NCBI GenBank assembly: GCA_009842675.1
Contig: VYEX01000012.1
Coordinates: 1-42,962, forward strand
From: Acidimicrobiia bacterium
GTDB taxonomy: Bacteria; Actinomycetota; Acidimicrobiia; Acidimicrobiales; Bin134
Direction of reading: 5' to 3'
DNA: 42,962 bases
Shown: positions 1-8,838 of the stretch, piece by piece
How positions within the stretch are numbered: the first letter of the stretch is position 1
Layout: each line of letters begins with the position of its first letter
Notes under the pieces: generated by a model
Databases searched by the model: none
What the model saw: only the letters and a program-made list of their open reading frames with translations
What the model was told of the DNA's origin: nothing
Program-made: the position numbers and the translations under genes

Positions 1-43
1 TGACCGGCCATTCTGGCCGATCTGTCGCGACCACCGATGGAGT

Positions 44-1054
44 TCACGCACCTTCAGTTTCGAGTTGGGCGAGCAAGGTTCCCGCCTGGCGAATTTGCTC
101 TCTGCCGACTCGTGCAAGAACGTCAGATCCGTTAATGAGCGCTCGTTGCTTCTGAACCAGATTCGTGTGGCGTTTCCGTTCTTTTTCCAGTTGCTGCGTT
201 CGATCAGCAAGATCTGATTCAAGTTTTCGGCGGTCAGCACCGCCAGCTGCAAGCGCTGAGTGTAGGGCGTCTTTGGCCTTACGTTTGCGACTGTCTGTCG
301 CCTGCCTGTCTTCATCGATCTGGCTCTTGGAGTCCTCCAATTCCTGCAACCGTTCATTCAGTTCAGCTTCTCGTGCTGCAAGCTGTTCGACGTCAGTGCC
401 AGCAGCGTCCTTTCGTACCGCGGAGACCGCCTCTTTACGGGCAACATCGACATGTCGTTCTGCCTCTTCGAGGATGTCCAGGCCAAGTAGCTGTCTCACG
501 GCCCGCTCCACCCGCTCTCGCTTTGCCGAGCGTTCGTCGGTCGCTTCGATGAAGGCCAACGCGCGGTCCCCATCTATGAAGAACACATCCTTGAGGCTTA
601 TGGGCAAAACCCGATTGGCGATGAAGGCGTTGGGATTTGGCACAGGTTGATCGCCAGTTGGCTTCTGCTCAAAGAGCATCAAATCCGATCCGTCTACTTC
701 GAAGGTTCCGGAGTTAGCTGGTCGCTCCCTCGTGACGCGGACTAGTTCATATGTGCGCTCCATGCCGGTCTCGTCATCGATAGTGGCAAATTTGATGGAG
801 ACCTCGATTGCACAGACCTTGCCATCCCTGTCGACAACCCAATCGAGGGGGTGTATTCGGTACGCCGTTCTCTTGCCGGGTAGAGCGTCATCGCCAAAGA
901 GTCCCCAAGTCAGCGCCGAGAGCAGTGTGGTCTTGCCTGTACCGTTCTCGGCACGGATCACGGTAAGAGGGCTGTCTGGGTCGCGAGCAAATGAGAGCTC
1001 GATGTTGCGGAGCTGCCTGAAGTTCTGGACTTTCGCCTGGACGAGCTTGATCAT
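44..1054 (-). CDS. DndD/SMC-like ATPase, SspH-like; C-terminal half missing
   Basis: The N-terminal half of an SMC/RecN-type ATPase of the DndD kind. Residues 1-50 form the ABC-ATPase head, with Walker A AENGTGKTT at 35-43. A charged, heptad-like stretch at about 195-300 is predicted coiled coil. The frame ends at 336 residues, where DndD-type proteins usually run to about 650, so the second half of the head (ABC signature and Walker B) is absent. The stop lies 43 bases from the window edge, and two of the three frames are open across it and up to the edge, so a nonsense mutation, a frameshift or a genuine short protein cannot be told apart. The ATG overlaps the stop of the preceding gene by one base (TGATG), which implies translational coupling. 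As the third gene after the SspD-like gene it matches the place of SspH in an SspFGH restriction module. That assignment is from family resemblance and order. Confidence 0.75.
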   Translation of the reverse strand: MIKLVQAKVQNFRQLRNIELSFARDPDSPLTVIRAENGTGKTTLLSALTWGLFGDDALPGKRTAYRIHPLDWVVDRDGKVCAIEVSIKFATIDDETGMERTYELVRVTRERPANSGTFEVDGSDLMLFEQKPTGDQPVPNPNAFIANRVLPISLKDVFFIDGDRALAFIEATDERSAKRERVERAVRQLLGLDILEEAERHVDVARKEAVSAVRKDAAGTDVEQLAAREAELNERLQELEDSKSQIDEDRQATDSRKRKAKDALHSALAAGGADRRKLESDLADRTQQLEKERKRHTNLVQKQRALINGSDVLARVGREQIRQAGTLLAQLETEGA

Positions 1055-1284
1055 CAGGATGGTTCCCAGCCAGCTTTGTGCAGAATCGTGCCCAATGCCT
1101 GCGCTTGGTCATTGATCTTCTTCTGAATCTGCGTCTTCGCTTCGAGATGCTCCTTCTCGAGGACAACGATCTGAGCGAGCGTCTCGAGTAGGTCTCTTCG
1201 ATAGCCAGGGACCCTGTCTGACTCGTCGATCTGGTCTACTCGGTCGCGGATTACTGAAAGGAGTTTCTGTTGGCTGACAGTCAC
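1054..1284 (-). CDS. small unknown protein between the helicase and the DndD-like gene (SspG-like position)
   Basis: A 76-residue, largely helical, charged protein with no domain I recognise. Its C-terminal half (LEKEHLEAKTQIQKK region) looks like a short coiled coil. I chose the GTG at 1284 because a GGAGG lies about 8 bases upstream; another GTG at 1299 is in frame but has no visible ribosome site. The frame stays open further upstream inside the helicase gene, but that part is the helicase read out of frame. Its stop overlaps the ATG of the next gene by one base. Size and position suit the small middle subunit of an SspFGH-like module. Function is not deduced from sequence. Confidence 0.65.
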   Translation of the reverse strand: MTVSQQKLLSVIRDRVDQIDESDRVPGYRRDLLETLAQIVVLEKEHLEAKTQIQKKINDQAQALGTILHKAGWEPS

Positions 1285-1313
1285 TTCGTCTACCTCCACC
1301 TGGGCAGCGGCGA

Positions 1314-3473
1314 TTATACGATGTACTCCAGCCGGACATCTTGGAGCACATCCCTTGGTCCGTCCTTGGAGGCACGGTTCCGAGCGAGATTCGCGAATTC
1401 GTCGCACCTTGCGAGTTCGCCGCCGATCAAGATTCTGATGTCGTCGTCTCTGGGTTCCCCCGGTGGTGGGAGGACCAGAAAGTCGTGAATCGTGGCGTAT
1501 TCCTTTCCTATCGCTGCACACATGCGCAAGACCCGGCCGCGGCGCTGTACCCACTGTCGCTCGACGGTTGTGCTCGCGAGGATGATCGCTGTCGAGATTT
1601 CCGGGACATTCAATCCTTCGTCAAGAACTCGCTTGGCTGTGAGTATTTTGAGCCCTCCACTTCTAAAGGCATCTAGCACAGCGTCAACTAGTTTGGCGTT
1701 TCCTGTCTCCTGGGCGGTGATCTGGTGGAATCTCAACCCAGTCGACCGGATGATGTCGTTCACGGCGTCAAGCTGCCCGGGGTCCTTGTCCGTTGCGTAG
1801 ACGAGCGTGTGCTGAACTTGCCCTGCTGAGCCTTGCAGGAGCAGCGATTCGAGGACATCTAGCTTCCCTTTCGCAGCCTCCAAGATCAACCGTCGTTGGT
1901 TCCGAAGTAGTTGGAGTCGCTCCTCATCTTCTGTGCTTGGATCTCGTCCTGCAGCGAGCCTAAGGCGTCGAATCCGATCACTCAGATGCCTGTAGTCCTC
2001 AAGTTCGTGGTGGCTGAGCTCGACTAGGTGCAGGTGGTAGTCGTAAGGCACAAGACAGACGCCAATCGCATCGCCAAGGCTGAACTCGAATACGACGTTG
2101 CCGAAGTACTCCACCAACCGATCCGATACTTCAGGTTCGTATTGCCTTTCCGGGGTAGCTGACAGACCGAGGCGGTATGCGATCTGATTGGGCGGTGTGT
2201 TGAGAAAGGCGTCGGTCCCGAGATTGTGCACCTCGTCAGCGATCAGCATTAGTGGGCCCTGGAAACGGTCGATTAGCTCGCGAAACTCAGCGTCATTCAA
2301 GAAGTTGTTGGTCACAATTAGGACCTCAACCCCACGATTACCCCGCTCAATGCGTTGGAGTCTCTCGTCGATCTCTCTGAGGCGCCTTCTTCTGTTGTGG
2401 CTGCCTGCGACATACGGCGTGAGAGCGAAGTTCTGACATTCATCCGCCCACTGTGCGATGAGGGGGAGTGTTGGAGCGGCCACGACTACAACCAAGCGTC
2501 GAACTTCACGCCAGAGTCGCCAAGCGCAGAGGAGAGCGGTGATGGTCTTCCCCGAGCCAGTGGCCATTGCCAGGATCCCGCGTCGCCCGGCACCTTCCCA
2601 CCTGAATACTGCCTTTCCCTGATGAGAGAATGGCCCTGCCTCCCAAACGAGATCAGAAGGGGGAGCGAATCGCTCAAGGTTGACGCTGGCCTCGACCGAG
2701 CTTCCAAGATCGCTCCTGTACACCCTTCCTTCAAGATCGAGGGCTTTGCGATAGTCAGCCTCGGTTGGAGGCCGAGTTGTGTCATAAGAATCAACTAAGT
2801 CCTCTTGCAGCGCTAGTGGAAGATCGACAGCAACTGCGTGGGGCTTAGAGTTCGTCCAGTAGGCCTCGAATTCGTCAACGGCATCACGACATGCGGTTTC
2901 GCTATCCCCATCACGCCAGCTGCGATGGAGATTGAGCCGCTCGACATTTCCCAGGAGAGCTTGGCCGGTGAAGTTCGCCGACCCCGAAAGTACAGCTACG
3001 TCTTTGCCGGCTCGAAATATCCACTCCTTTAGGTGGAATGTCGCATCCCGCACCAGCACGATCTTCATTTGCAGTCGACGCGTGGCGAGCAAGTACGCCA
3101 AGCACTGTTGCGTATGTTGCGCTAGCGCGCTGGCAAGCGCTGTTTCGTCGGTGAATGCAATCTTGATCGCGTCCGTGAGGGCGTCAGGGGGTGTCCTGAC
3201 CCCCAGGCGAATTGCTTCCTGGTCGGCCTCGGATAGCACGGGACTGACAAGGAGGCGCAGTGGCTGATCGCTTCGCAGGATGTACGCCGCCAACCCATGC
3301 GACAACTCTCGCAACGCGGCACCACCGAAGTAGCCGACCATGCATTCGAATCGATCTGATACCTGTAGCGCAGGAACGATCACATCTTCGACAACCTCGT
3401 CGTCGGGCCGTCGCCAGGTTGGCTTCCGGTCGTCTAGGCATCTCAGCCGCGACACTGATTGCCAGGCCGCCAC
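1314..3473 (-). CDS. PLD-type nuclease fused to SF2 DEAD/DEAH-type helicase (SspF-like)
   Basis: A 719-residue two-part protein. Residues about 25-210 are phospholipase-D-like, with a single HxK motif (HLK at 147-149) followed by GSAN at 164-167, the spacing of an HKD nuclease half. Residues about 280-660 are a superfamily 2 helicase: a Q-motif-like residue near 285, motif I ATGSGKT at 304-310, motif II DEVH at 413-416, motif III SAT at 438-440, and motif VI QRRGRVLR at 643-650. The start is GTG, one base after the stop of the SspD-like gene, with no clear ribosome site, so coupling to upstream translation is likely. PLD-helicase fusions are common in antiphage loci. Here it follows the phosphorothioation genes and probably supplies the effector that acts on unmodified DNA. 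That role is an inference. Confidence 0.88.
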   Translation of the reverse strand: MAAWQSVSRLRCLDDRKPTWRRPDDEVVEDVIVPALQVSDRFECMVGYFGGAALRELSHGLAAYILRSDQPLRLLVSPVLSEADQEAIRLGVRTPPDALTDAIKIAFTDETALASALAQHTQQCLAYLLATRRLQMKIVLVRDATFHLKEWIFRAGKDVAVLSGSANFTGQALLGNVERLNLHRSWRDGDSETACRDAVDEFEAYWTNSKPHAVAVDLPLALQEDLVDSYDTTRPPTEADYRKALDLEGRVYRSDLGSSVEASVNLERFAPPSDLVWEAGPFSHQGKAVFRWEGAGRRGILAMATGSGKTITALLCAWRLWREVRRLVVVVAAPTLPLIAQWADECQNFALTPYVAGSHNRRRRLREIDERLQRIERGNRGVEVLIVTNNFLNDAEFRELIDRFQGPLMLIADEVHNLGTDAFLNTPPNQIAYRLGLSATPERQYEPEVSDRLVEYFGNVVFEFSLGDAIGVCLVPYDYHLHLVELSHHELEDYRHLSDRIRRLRLAAGRDPSTEDEERLQLLRNQRRLILEAAKGKLDVLESLLLQGSAGQVQHTLVYATDKDPGQLDAVNDIIRSTGLRFHQITAQETGNAKLVDAVLDAFRSGGLKILTAKRVLDEGLNVPEISTAIILASTTVERQWVQRRGRVLRMCAAIGKEYATIHDFLVLPPPGEPRDDDIRILIGGELARCDEFANLARNRASKDGPRDVLQDVRLEYIV

Positions 3474-3474
3474 G

Positions 3475-4323
3475 TCACAGCGCGCACACTGTGCAGGGGG
3501 TTGTGTCGTCGTCCTCGTTCAAGACATCGGCCAAGGAATCCACCAAGGGGAGGTTTGGCCGGGTGCTGGCGGTACGGGCGATGGCTGCTTCGTGGCGTTC
3601 GAGGATTTCATCTCGCCTAGCGCGGAGTTGTACGAGTGTCTCACCGCCCGACCAGGTGTACTGGCGGCCTTTCATTGCCTGCTTGCCGAAGTCCGCATCG
3701 CCGTCTACCCCGGCGTCCTGGAGGACTTTCTGCTCGATGGCGACGGCTCGCTCAAATAGGTCGGGGTGGCGGTCGGCGAGGCCGATCCATTCCGCTTTGC
3801 GCTGGTAGAAGCAGAAGTAGCACCCCGAACGTGTTCGCCACTCGTAGTATGCCGGGAGGCCGATGCCAGCATCGTCGAGTATCCGCATCACGCCGGCGTG
3901 GTCGATGCTGTCTTCGACGAACGGGAAGCGGCTCTCGATATTCGGCTTGGTAGAGACGTAACCCTTGCGATTGGCCTCGTCGGATCGTATGGCGACATAG
4001 GAGATTGCTGGATCGTCGCCGATCCACTGCTCCAGCGGCTTTATCTTCATGTTCTTGGTGCACCAGCGCATCTGGGGTGATGGTAGGGCACCCCTGAAGA
4101 TCTCGAACCAGTGGTCGAATCCCCGATCAGCATTCAGCCGGGCAATTGGCTTGGCCAATATCACCTCTAGCCGGGTTAGGAACTCGTAGGTCTCGGGAAG
4201 TTCGGCGCCGGTGTCGCAGAAGAAGTACTCCATCTCAGGCACCCGGTCCTTCAGGTACACCGCCAATGCACTGGAGTCCTTGCCTCCCGAGATGCCGCAG
4301 ATATGCCGGATTTCCTCAGGCAA
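3475..4323 (-). CDS. sspD: PAPS-reductase/DndC-like PP-loop protein (SspD-like)
   Basis: A 282-residue protein of the phosphoadenosine phosphosulfate reductase family. The PP-loop SGGKDS is at 12-17. Cysteines at 88 (RWCT motif), 168 and 171 (GCYFC), and a C-terminal CxxC at 277/280 could hold an iron-sulfur cluster, as in DndC. In phosphorothioation systems this protein activates the DNA backbone by adenylation so that sulfur replaces a non-bridging oxygen. It is much shorter than DndC (about 500 residues), which favours the Ssp branch. The start is a TTG with a strong GAGGAGG six bases upstream, and the gene overlaps the preceding ATPase gene by 8 bases. The C-terminal CxxC is an addition worth noting. 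Confidence 0.88.
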   Translation of the reverse strand: MPEEIRHICGISGGKDSSALAVYLKDRVPEMEYFFCDTGAELPETYEFLTRLEVILAKPIARLNADRGFDHWFEIFRGALPSPQMRWCTKNMKIKPLEQWIGDDPAISYVAIRSDEANRKGYVSTKPNIESRFPFVEDSIDHAGVMRILDDAGIGLPAYYEWRTRSGCYFCFYQRKAEWIGLADRHPDLFERAVAIEQKVLQDAGVDGDADFGKQAMKGRQYTWSGGETLVQLRARRDEILERHEAAIARTASTRPNLPLVDSLADVLNEDDDTTPCTVCAL

Positions 4324-7300
4324 TTTGTGCCTCCTCTACTTGCTGAAGCTCAGCTTCAGTTGTGCCCGCACCTTCCTCGGACCTTCCTGTCGACAGCATC
4401 CGCTCACCTAGCAGTGCAAGAAGTGCGTGATCAGCACGCCGCTGGGAACCGGTCACTTCCGAGAGCTTGTCAAGAGCGTCATCGAGGACCTGCTCAAGCA
4501 TCTGACGACTGCTTTGGTCGATTCCAACAAGGCGAGCCAGTTCTGAGCCGTCAGCTTGGGTGACCGTCACACGTAGAGCATCGAATGGGCCACCTCCGTC
4601 AGCTCTGCGTTCTGCGTGAAGGGCCACTAGCCGGTGGAAGGCGGCAATGTGCTCGGGCATTACACGTTGGAATCGCGCCAAGTCATCATCGGTCCATTCG
4701 GCGGGAGCCTTTTCGGTTACCACCATCGCAATTGCCTTTATCCAATCGATGTCGTTGTGGAGGCTCTCGTTGGCGAGAGCAAAGACAAACGCCCGAACAT
4801 TCGGATCGAGCACTTCGTTCTCTAGAGCAGCGGCTTGCCCGACGACTGCGGTGCGGGAGCTCTCACAACACTCCTCAAGAAGCAGGTCGTATAAGTCACC
4901 GAGGAGATTGCCAAAGCAACCGGTGAGATCCTCAAGAGCCTTGCCGACACTGTCTGCGTAGTCTCGCGCCTTCGTGTATGTCTTGGTGTTTGCAGGCACC
5001 GGCCTGAATCCGAGTGCTTTTGGTAGAGCAGTGAACAGGAGTTCATCCGGCTCAACTGCGGTGACAAGTGCTTCCCGTGCCTTTGTGGCGGTTTCCGGGA
5101 GGTTCCCAGTCCGAAGTGTGTAGTTGTCGAGTCCGTTAACTTGGGAAACGAGATGGCCGACTATGGCAAGAACGTTGGCAACTCGGTGTTGGCGGAACGA
5201 TGGGCGAACTTCCAGCCGAGCTGCCAATTCGTCAATGACTTGCCGCCGCGCCCCTGTTGTGTTTGCAAAATGCTTGAATTCGAAGTGACTGGGGTTACGC
5301 ACCATTCGTTCTGAGAGCTCTGGACTAAGCAGCGGCTTGAACGTTCCGTGCTCGTAGATGGCCACATCGTCCGCGAATGCAAGCAAGCCGGCGGTTGCAA
5401 CCACCGGAATCACTGCTGCCTTCATCCCTATCGGTGGGGACATGAGCGCCGCGTACAGATCGTTGAGATTTACGCGCCGTTTTCTAGAGCGCCTGAATTC
5501 ATCCTCCATGGTCTTCCACGCCGGCAGCAGTGAGGGATCCTTGGGTCTGCTGAAAGCTGAAGCGTCATTCTGCGAATCGACCTGGTGTATGCCAGTTCGC
5601 TCGAGAACGGCCCGATACATCGCGACCTCTGGCCCATAGCCCTCAAATCCGAGATCGACTTCACTAGCGCGTTCGATCATCCCGGTCAGCAGCATGCCCC
5701 GCGCCTTTGCCCCTTGTGAGGTGAGTGCAGTGCGATTGATCATCTCATTTCCGACCCGCGGTGCTGACTGGTACGTCCTATCGGCGGCTGCCGACAGCGC
5801 TGCGGTCCCGCGACCACTAGTCAGAGGTTCTGCTCCGTCTTCCGTCAGAAGGAACCAAGCACAATTCTGCGGATCGAAAGTTGAGATGAAGGCTTCGTGA
5901 AAAAGCGTTTCAGCTTGCGCGAGCTGTTCCCCGAGCTCGCTGCGAACTACCCAGTCATTGATCACTTCGGGCAGTTCGAGAGCCTGGTGGATTGCAGCAA
6001 GATTCCGCGCTGACGTGTCCAAAGCCGTAAGGGATGTGGGAAGCGCAGCGACAATCGGCTTGCTCAATCCGGCTTCGGCGATGGCCGGACAACGGGATTC
6101 AGAATCGACTAGAAGCAACAACTCGCCATCAACCTCCGAGAATGGGCTGAGTGGCTTAACGACCTCCGATGTTGTTGCGTAGCGGCGGCCAAAGACGCGA
6201 AGCGTGTCGTGCTCAGCGGAGTGGCGGGCTGCTATCACCGGAGTGGGAGAATCGAAGCGCGAAAGAACCTCGATTAGGGGGAGCTTTGCCAGGGTCGCTG
6301 AGGCACCTTCAACGAGTGTGCGGACGTCCAGATCGCTTCCTTGCCATATTCGGTATTCGTCAGCGAAAGAGCGGTATGTGATGAGACCGCGCTGTTCTAG
6401 TTTCCGGAGTGTTGTCGTTGGTCGCTTCGCAACCTGTCCCAGAAGAGTCTTTGAAGCTCGTATCGTTCCCGAAGCTCCGACCAGATTCAGAATGGCGATT
6501 GACTTCGCCAAGGTCCATTCCTGTGCACTGAGGCCGTGCGCATCCCGCAGGCAAGTGGCGATTTCTCTCCACCGGCTCCCGTTAACGCCGGGAGATCCAG
6601 CAATTTCTCCTTCAATGAAGTAGTCGTATACCTCAGACAGCCCTAAGACGGGGAGTGGCTCCGTGTCGGCAAGTTCCTGTCGTGCAAGAACAGCTGGAAC
6701 TGCTGCGGCATCGCTTCCTGCAAGGAAAGAGAAGAGCGTTCGTTCGTTCTGCCCATACCGGCTGCACAACTCAGGAAGGATGGCCGCGGCGAGCGGGTGG
6801 AGCGGAAAGCAATCGGCGACAGCGTCCCTAGTGGACAGGTCCTCAAGACCCAGCTTTCCCATGGCCGTTGCCATGCCTGAAGCCCAGGAGTCGATCCGTT
6901 CACAAAGCGAGTCGTCAACTTCAAAGACGGTTTCGATCAGGGCTCGCGTCTCCGCTGGTGAATCCGCGAAGGGCACATCTTCGAATCGTCCTTGTACTTT
7001 GGCCCACTCACGATGTTCCAAGTTTCCAGCTGTTGCGAAGTAGTCCTCGAACGACAGATGTTGCAGAGTCAAGGTGAAAATTGGGATTTCACTTCCCTGC
7101 CCGGCCTCCGCGAGTTGCTGAAGGAGATAAGGGTCGGAATCGACCGAGCTGCTGATTGCCTCAAGGTTCTTCCCAAACTCGTCGATCACGATGAGGAGGG
7201 GTGCTGATTCAGCAAGGCACCGAGCGACAGCAAGGAGCGCTGCGGGAGATGGTCCAGTCCGACGAGGATCGTCAGAGGATTGGTCGGACAGGGCATCTGT

Positions 7301-7786
7301 GAGTGCCTGTGCGGCCTTGAACTTTGTGCGGGGTGGGATCCTGCCAAATCGGCGTATGACGGCCGAGTGAAGAGCTCGTAGGACTGTGTGGCTAATCGGC
7401 TCCCGGCTCGCTGTTGCTACTGCAAGACAAAAGCCCGACTGGCCTGTGCCATGAAGTTTGTGGGCATTGAGGATCTTCGCTCTTAGATCGGGGGAAGCAG
7501 ATCCAATGAGGTCTAGAGCCTTGTCGCGTACTTCCCCTTCTTCGCCGAATGCTCCATCAATCAGAAGAGCTAGCGAGGACTTTCCTGATCCATACGGTCC
7601 GGTGATTGACCACGCCCCACCCGCTGTGCTGCTTGTAGCTCGGGTGGCGAGACGATCTACTACATCTACAGCCCGTGCGGTAACGATGTAGCCGTCAAGG
7701 GGGTCGACGGAGGACACATCGCGCTCGAGATTCGCCGAGCGGGCGAAGCGCGCTGAGACAGACACAAGGTCGGCGAGAGTGGTCAT
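4316..7786 (-). CDS. sspC: large P-loop ATPase of phosphorothioation system (SspC-like)
   Basis: An 1156-residue protein with one clear nucleotide-binding site near the N-terminus: Walker A GPYGSGKSS at 63-71 and Walker B LLIVIDEF at 197-204. The rest is a long, mostly helical region without motifs I recognise. Size and a single N-terminal P-loop fit the ATPase subunit of SspABCD systems. The ATG overlaps the stop of the DUF4007 gene by four bases (ATGA), and GGAGG lies seven bases upstream. Other large ATPases of defence loci (PglY/BREX type) have a comparable layout, but the DUF4007 and DndC-like neighbours decide the call. It probably couples ATP hydrolysis to assembly or movement of the modification complex on DNA. 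Confidence 0.83.
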   Translation of the reverse strand: MTTLADLVSVSARFARSANLERDVSSVDPLDGYIVTARAVDVVDRLATRATSSTAGGAWSITGPYGSGKSSLALLIDGAFGEEGEVRDKALDLIGSASPDLRAKILNAHKLHGTGQSGFCLAVATASREPISHTVLRALHSAVIRRFGRIPPRTKFKAAQALTDALSDQSSDDPRRTGPSPAALLAVARCLAESAPLLIVIDEFGKNLEAISSSVDSDPYLLQQLAEAGQGSEIPIFTLTLQHLSFEDYFATAGNLEHREWAKVQGRFEDVPFADSPAETRALIETVFEVDDSLCERIDSWASGMATAMGKLGLEDLSTRDAVADCFPLHPLAAAILPELCSRYGQNERTLFSFLAGSDAAAVPAVLARQELADTEPLPVLGLSEVYDYFIEGEIAGSPGVNGSRWREIATCLRDAHGLSAQEWTLAKSIAILNLVGASGTIRASKTLLGQVAKRPTTTLRKLEQRGLITYRSFADEYRIWQGSDLDVRTLVEGASATLAKLPLIEVLSRFDSPTPVIAARHSAEHDTLRVFGRRYATTSEVVKPLSPFSEVDGELLLLVDSESRCPAIAEAGLSKPIVAALPTSLTALDTSARNLAAIHQALELPEVINDWVVRSELGEQLAQAETLFHEAFISTFDPQNCAWFLLTEDGAEPLTSGRGTAALSAAADRTYQSAPRVGNEMINRTALTSQGAKARGMLLTGMIERASEVDLGFEGYGPEVAMYRAVLERTGIHQVDSQNDASAFSRPKDPSLLPAWKTMEDEFRRSRKRRVNLNDLYAALMSPPIGMKAAVIPVVATAGLLAFADDVAIYEHGTFKPLLSPELSERMVRNPSHFEFKHFANTTGARRQVIDELAARLEVRPSFRQHRVANVLAIVGHLVSQVNGLDNYTLRTGNLPETATKAREALVTAVEPDELLFTALPKALGFRPVPANTKTYTKARDYADSVGKALEDLTGCFGNLLGDLYDLLLEECCESSRTAVVGQAAALENEVLDPNVRAFVFALANESLHNDIDWIKAIAMVVTEKAPAEWTDDDLARFQRVMPEHIAAFHRLVALHAERRADGGGPFDALRVTVTQADGSELARLVGIDQSSRQMLEQVLDDALDKLSEVTGSQRRADHALLALLGERMLSTGRSEEGAGTTEAELQQVEEAQIA

Positions 7787-8838
7787 GCAATTGCCTCCGT
7801 CCGATGCCGGGCACTGGCTTCGCGGAGCCTTGACATTGCTGGTGATTGCTCAAGCAGCAAATCTCGATCCACTGGTTCGTCACCGTCAGGACCGATGGCT
7901 GGAGCCTCGGGCTTCGTTTCGTAGTAGTCATTGAGGACAGCAACCGCAATCTCGGCAGCAGCGGTCTTCCATGCGACTTGTTGGGCGCCGGTAGTTGCCA
8001 GCAACTCCATCGAAGGTTGTTTCTTTGCGATCCGGTCCAGGGCGACATGGAGGTCCTGCTCGCCAAGTCTGAAGGCTCGGCCTGGACTGCCTGGCTCGTT
8101 AGCGAGGTGTGCCAGGGTGATCGTCCGCCCGCCTTGCCGGCAGCGAGACAGATAGTCCAGCACGGCAAAGGCCACGATCTCATCAGGCAATGTCGGTTTG
8201 GGTCCTAGTACAAATCGGTGATTGCCAGTGGCGGCAGAGTGGACGATTAGCCCAAGTTCGCGCATTGGACAGTCAAGTAGATCGTCGAAGCTCGTTCGTG
8301 AGGTTCGTACCGCAGGTGCGTAGGTGCGGAGGAGTGCAGAGACGTCCTTCTCGATCGCTGTGTGGTGAGGCATCGGCCATGCTCCGGCCGCCTCGATCTG
8401 GGCAGTTATGGCTCCAGCCAGCATGTCATCGTCGAAGTTGACGGCGTGCAGCTCATTGAAGGCAAGCCACCAGACAGGCAACAGAGATGGAGGGGCGAGA
8501 AGCATCCAGTGAAGGAGCCACACTGTCCCGGGGTCTTCCATGTAGGGGTCCCACCCATCTGGCCCGAAGAGGCTGTGGCCGAATCGGGTGGGAATCATGT
8601 CAGGGGAGCGCTTGTTGACTGATTCGGGATCCGAAGTGATGATCTTGGCCGCTAGGCCCCAGAACTTGATCGAGCGGACCATGTTCTTTCCGACGCCGAT
8701 TGCAACCGGAGCGTCATCGGCTGTGAACCCACGTTCATTCGCTGCTGCTGTGGCGTATGCCTTGCGGAACCATCCATAGCGGGGATGAAACGTCTCATGT
8801 CTGGCAAATACACCTTCAGCGGCATCGGCAAGCCTCAT
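7783..8838 (-). CDS. sspB: DUF4007 protein, phosphorothioation nickase subunit (SspB-like)
   Basis: A 351-residue protein that opens with the pattern typical of DUF4007: a conserved phrase about a target sequence (FARHETFHPRYGW at 11-23), then a VGKNMV-type segment at about 49-54. Family knowledge: SspB carries DUF4007 and nicks DNA in the single-strand phosphorothioation pathway. I cannot name the catalytic residues from the sequence alone. The ATG overlaps the SspA-like stop by four bases and the stop overlaps the next ATG by four bases, so it sits in the middle of a coupled operon. A DndB-type protein is the alternative, but that family looks different. Confidence 0.83.
   Translation of the reverse strand: MRLADAAEGVFARHETFHPRYGWFRKAYATAAANERGFTADDAPVAIGVGKNMVRSIKFWGLAAKIITSDPESVNKRSPDMIPTRFGHSLFGPDGWDPYMEDPGTVWLLHWMLLAPPSLLPVWWLAFNELHAVNFDDDMLAGAITAQIEAAGAWPMPHHTAIEKDVSALLRTYAPAVRTSRTSFDDLLDCPMRELGLIVHSAATGNHRFVLGPKPTLPDEIVAFAVLDYLSRCRQGGRTITLAHLANEPGSPGRAFRLGEQDLHVALDRIAKKQPSMELLATTGAQQVAWKTAAAEIAVAVLNDYYETKPEAPAIGPDGDEPVDRDLLLEQSPAMSRLREASARHRTEAIA

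Noticed and set aside
165-650. Open frame on the plus strand inside the DndD-like gene
   Set aside because: Ser/Arg-rich product with no domain; antisense shadow of a well-supported minus-strand gene.
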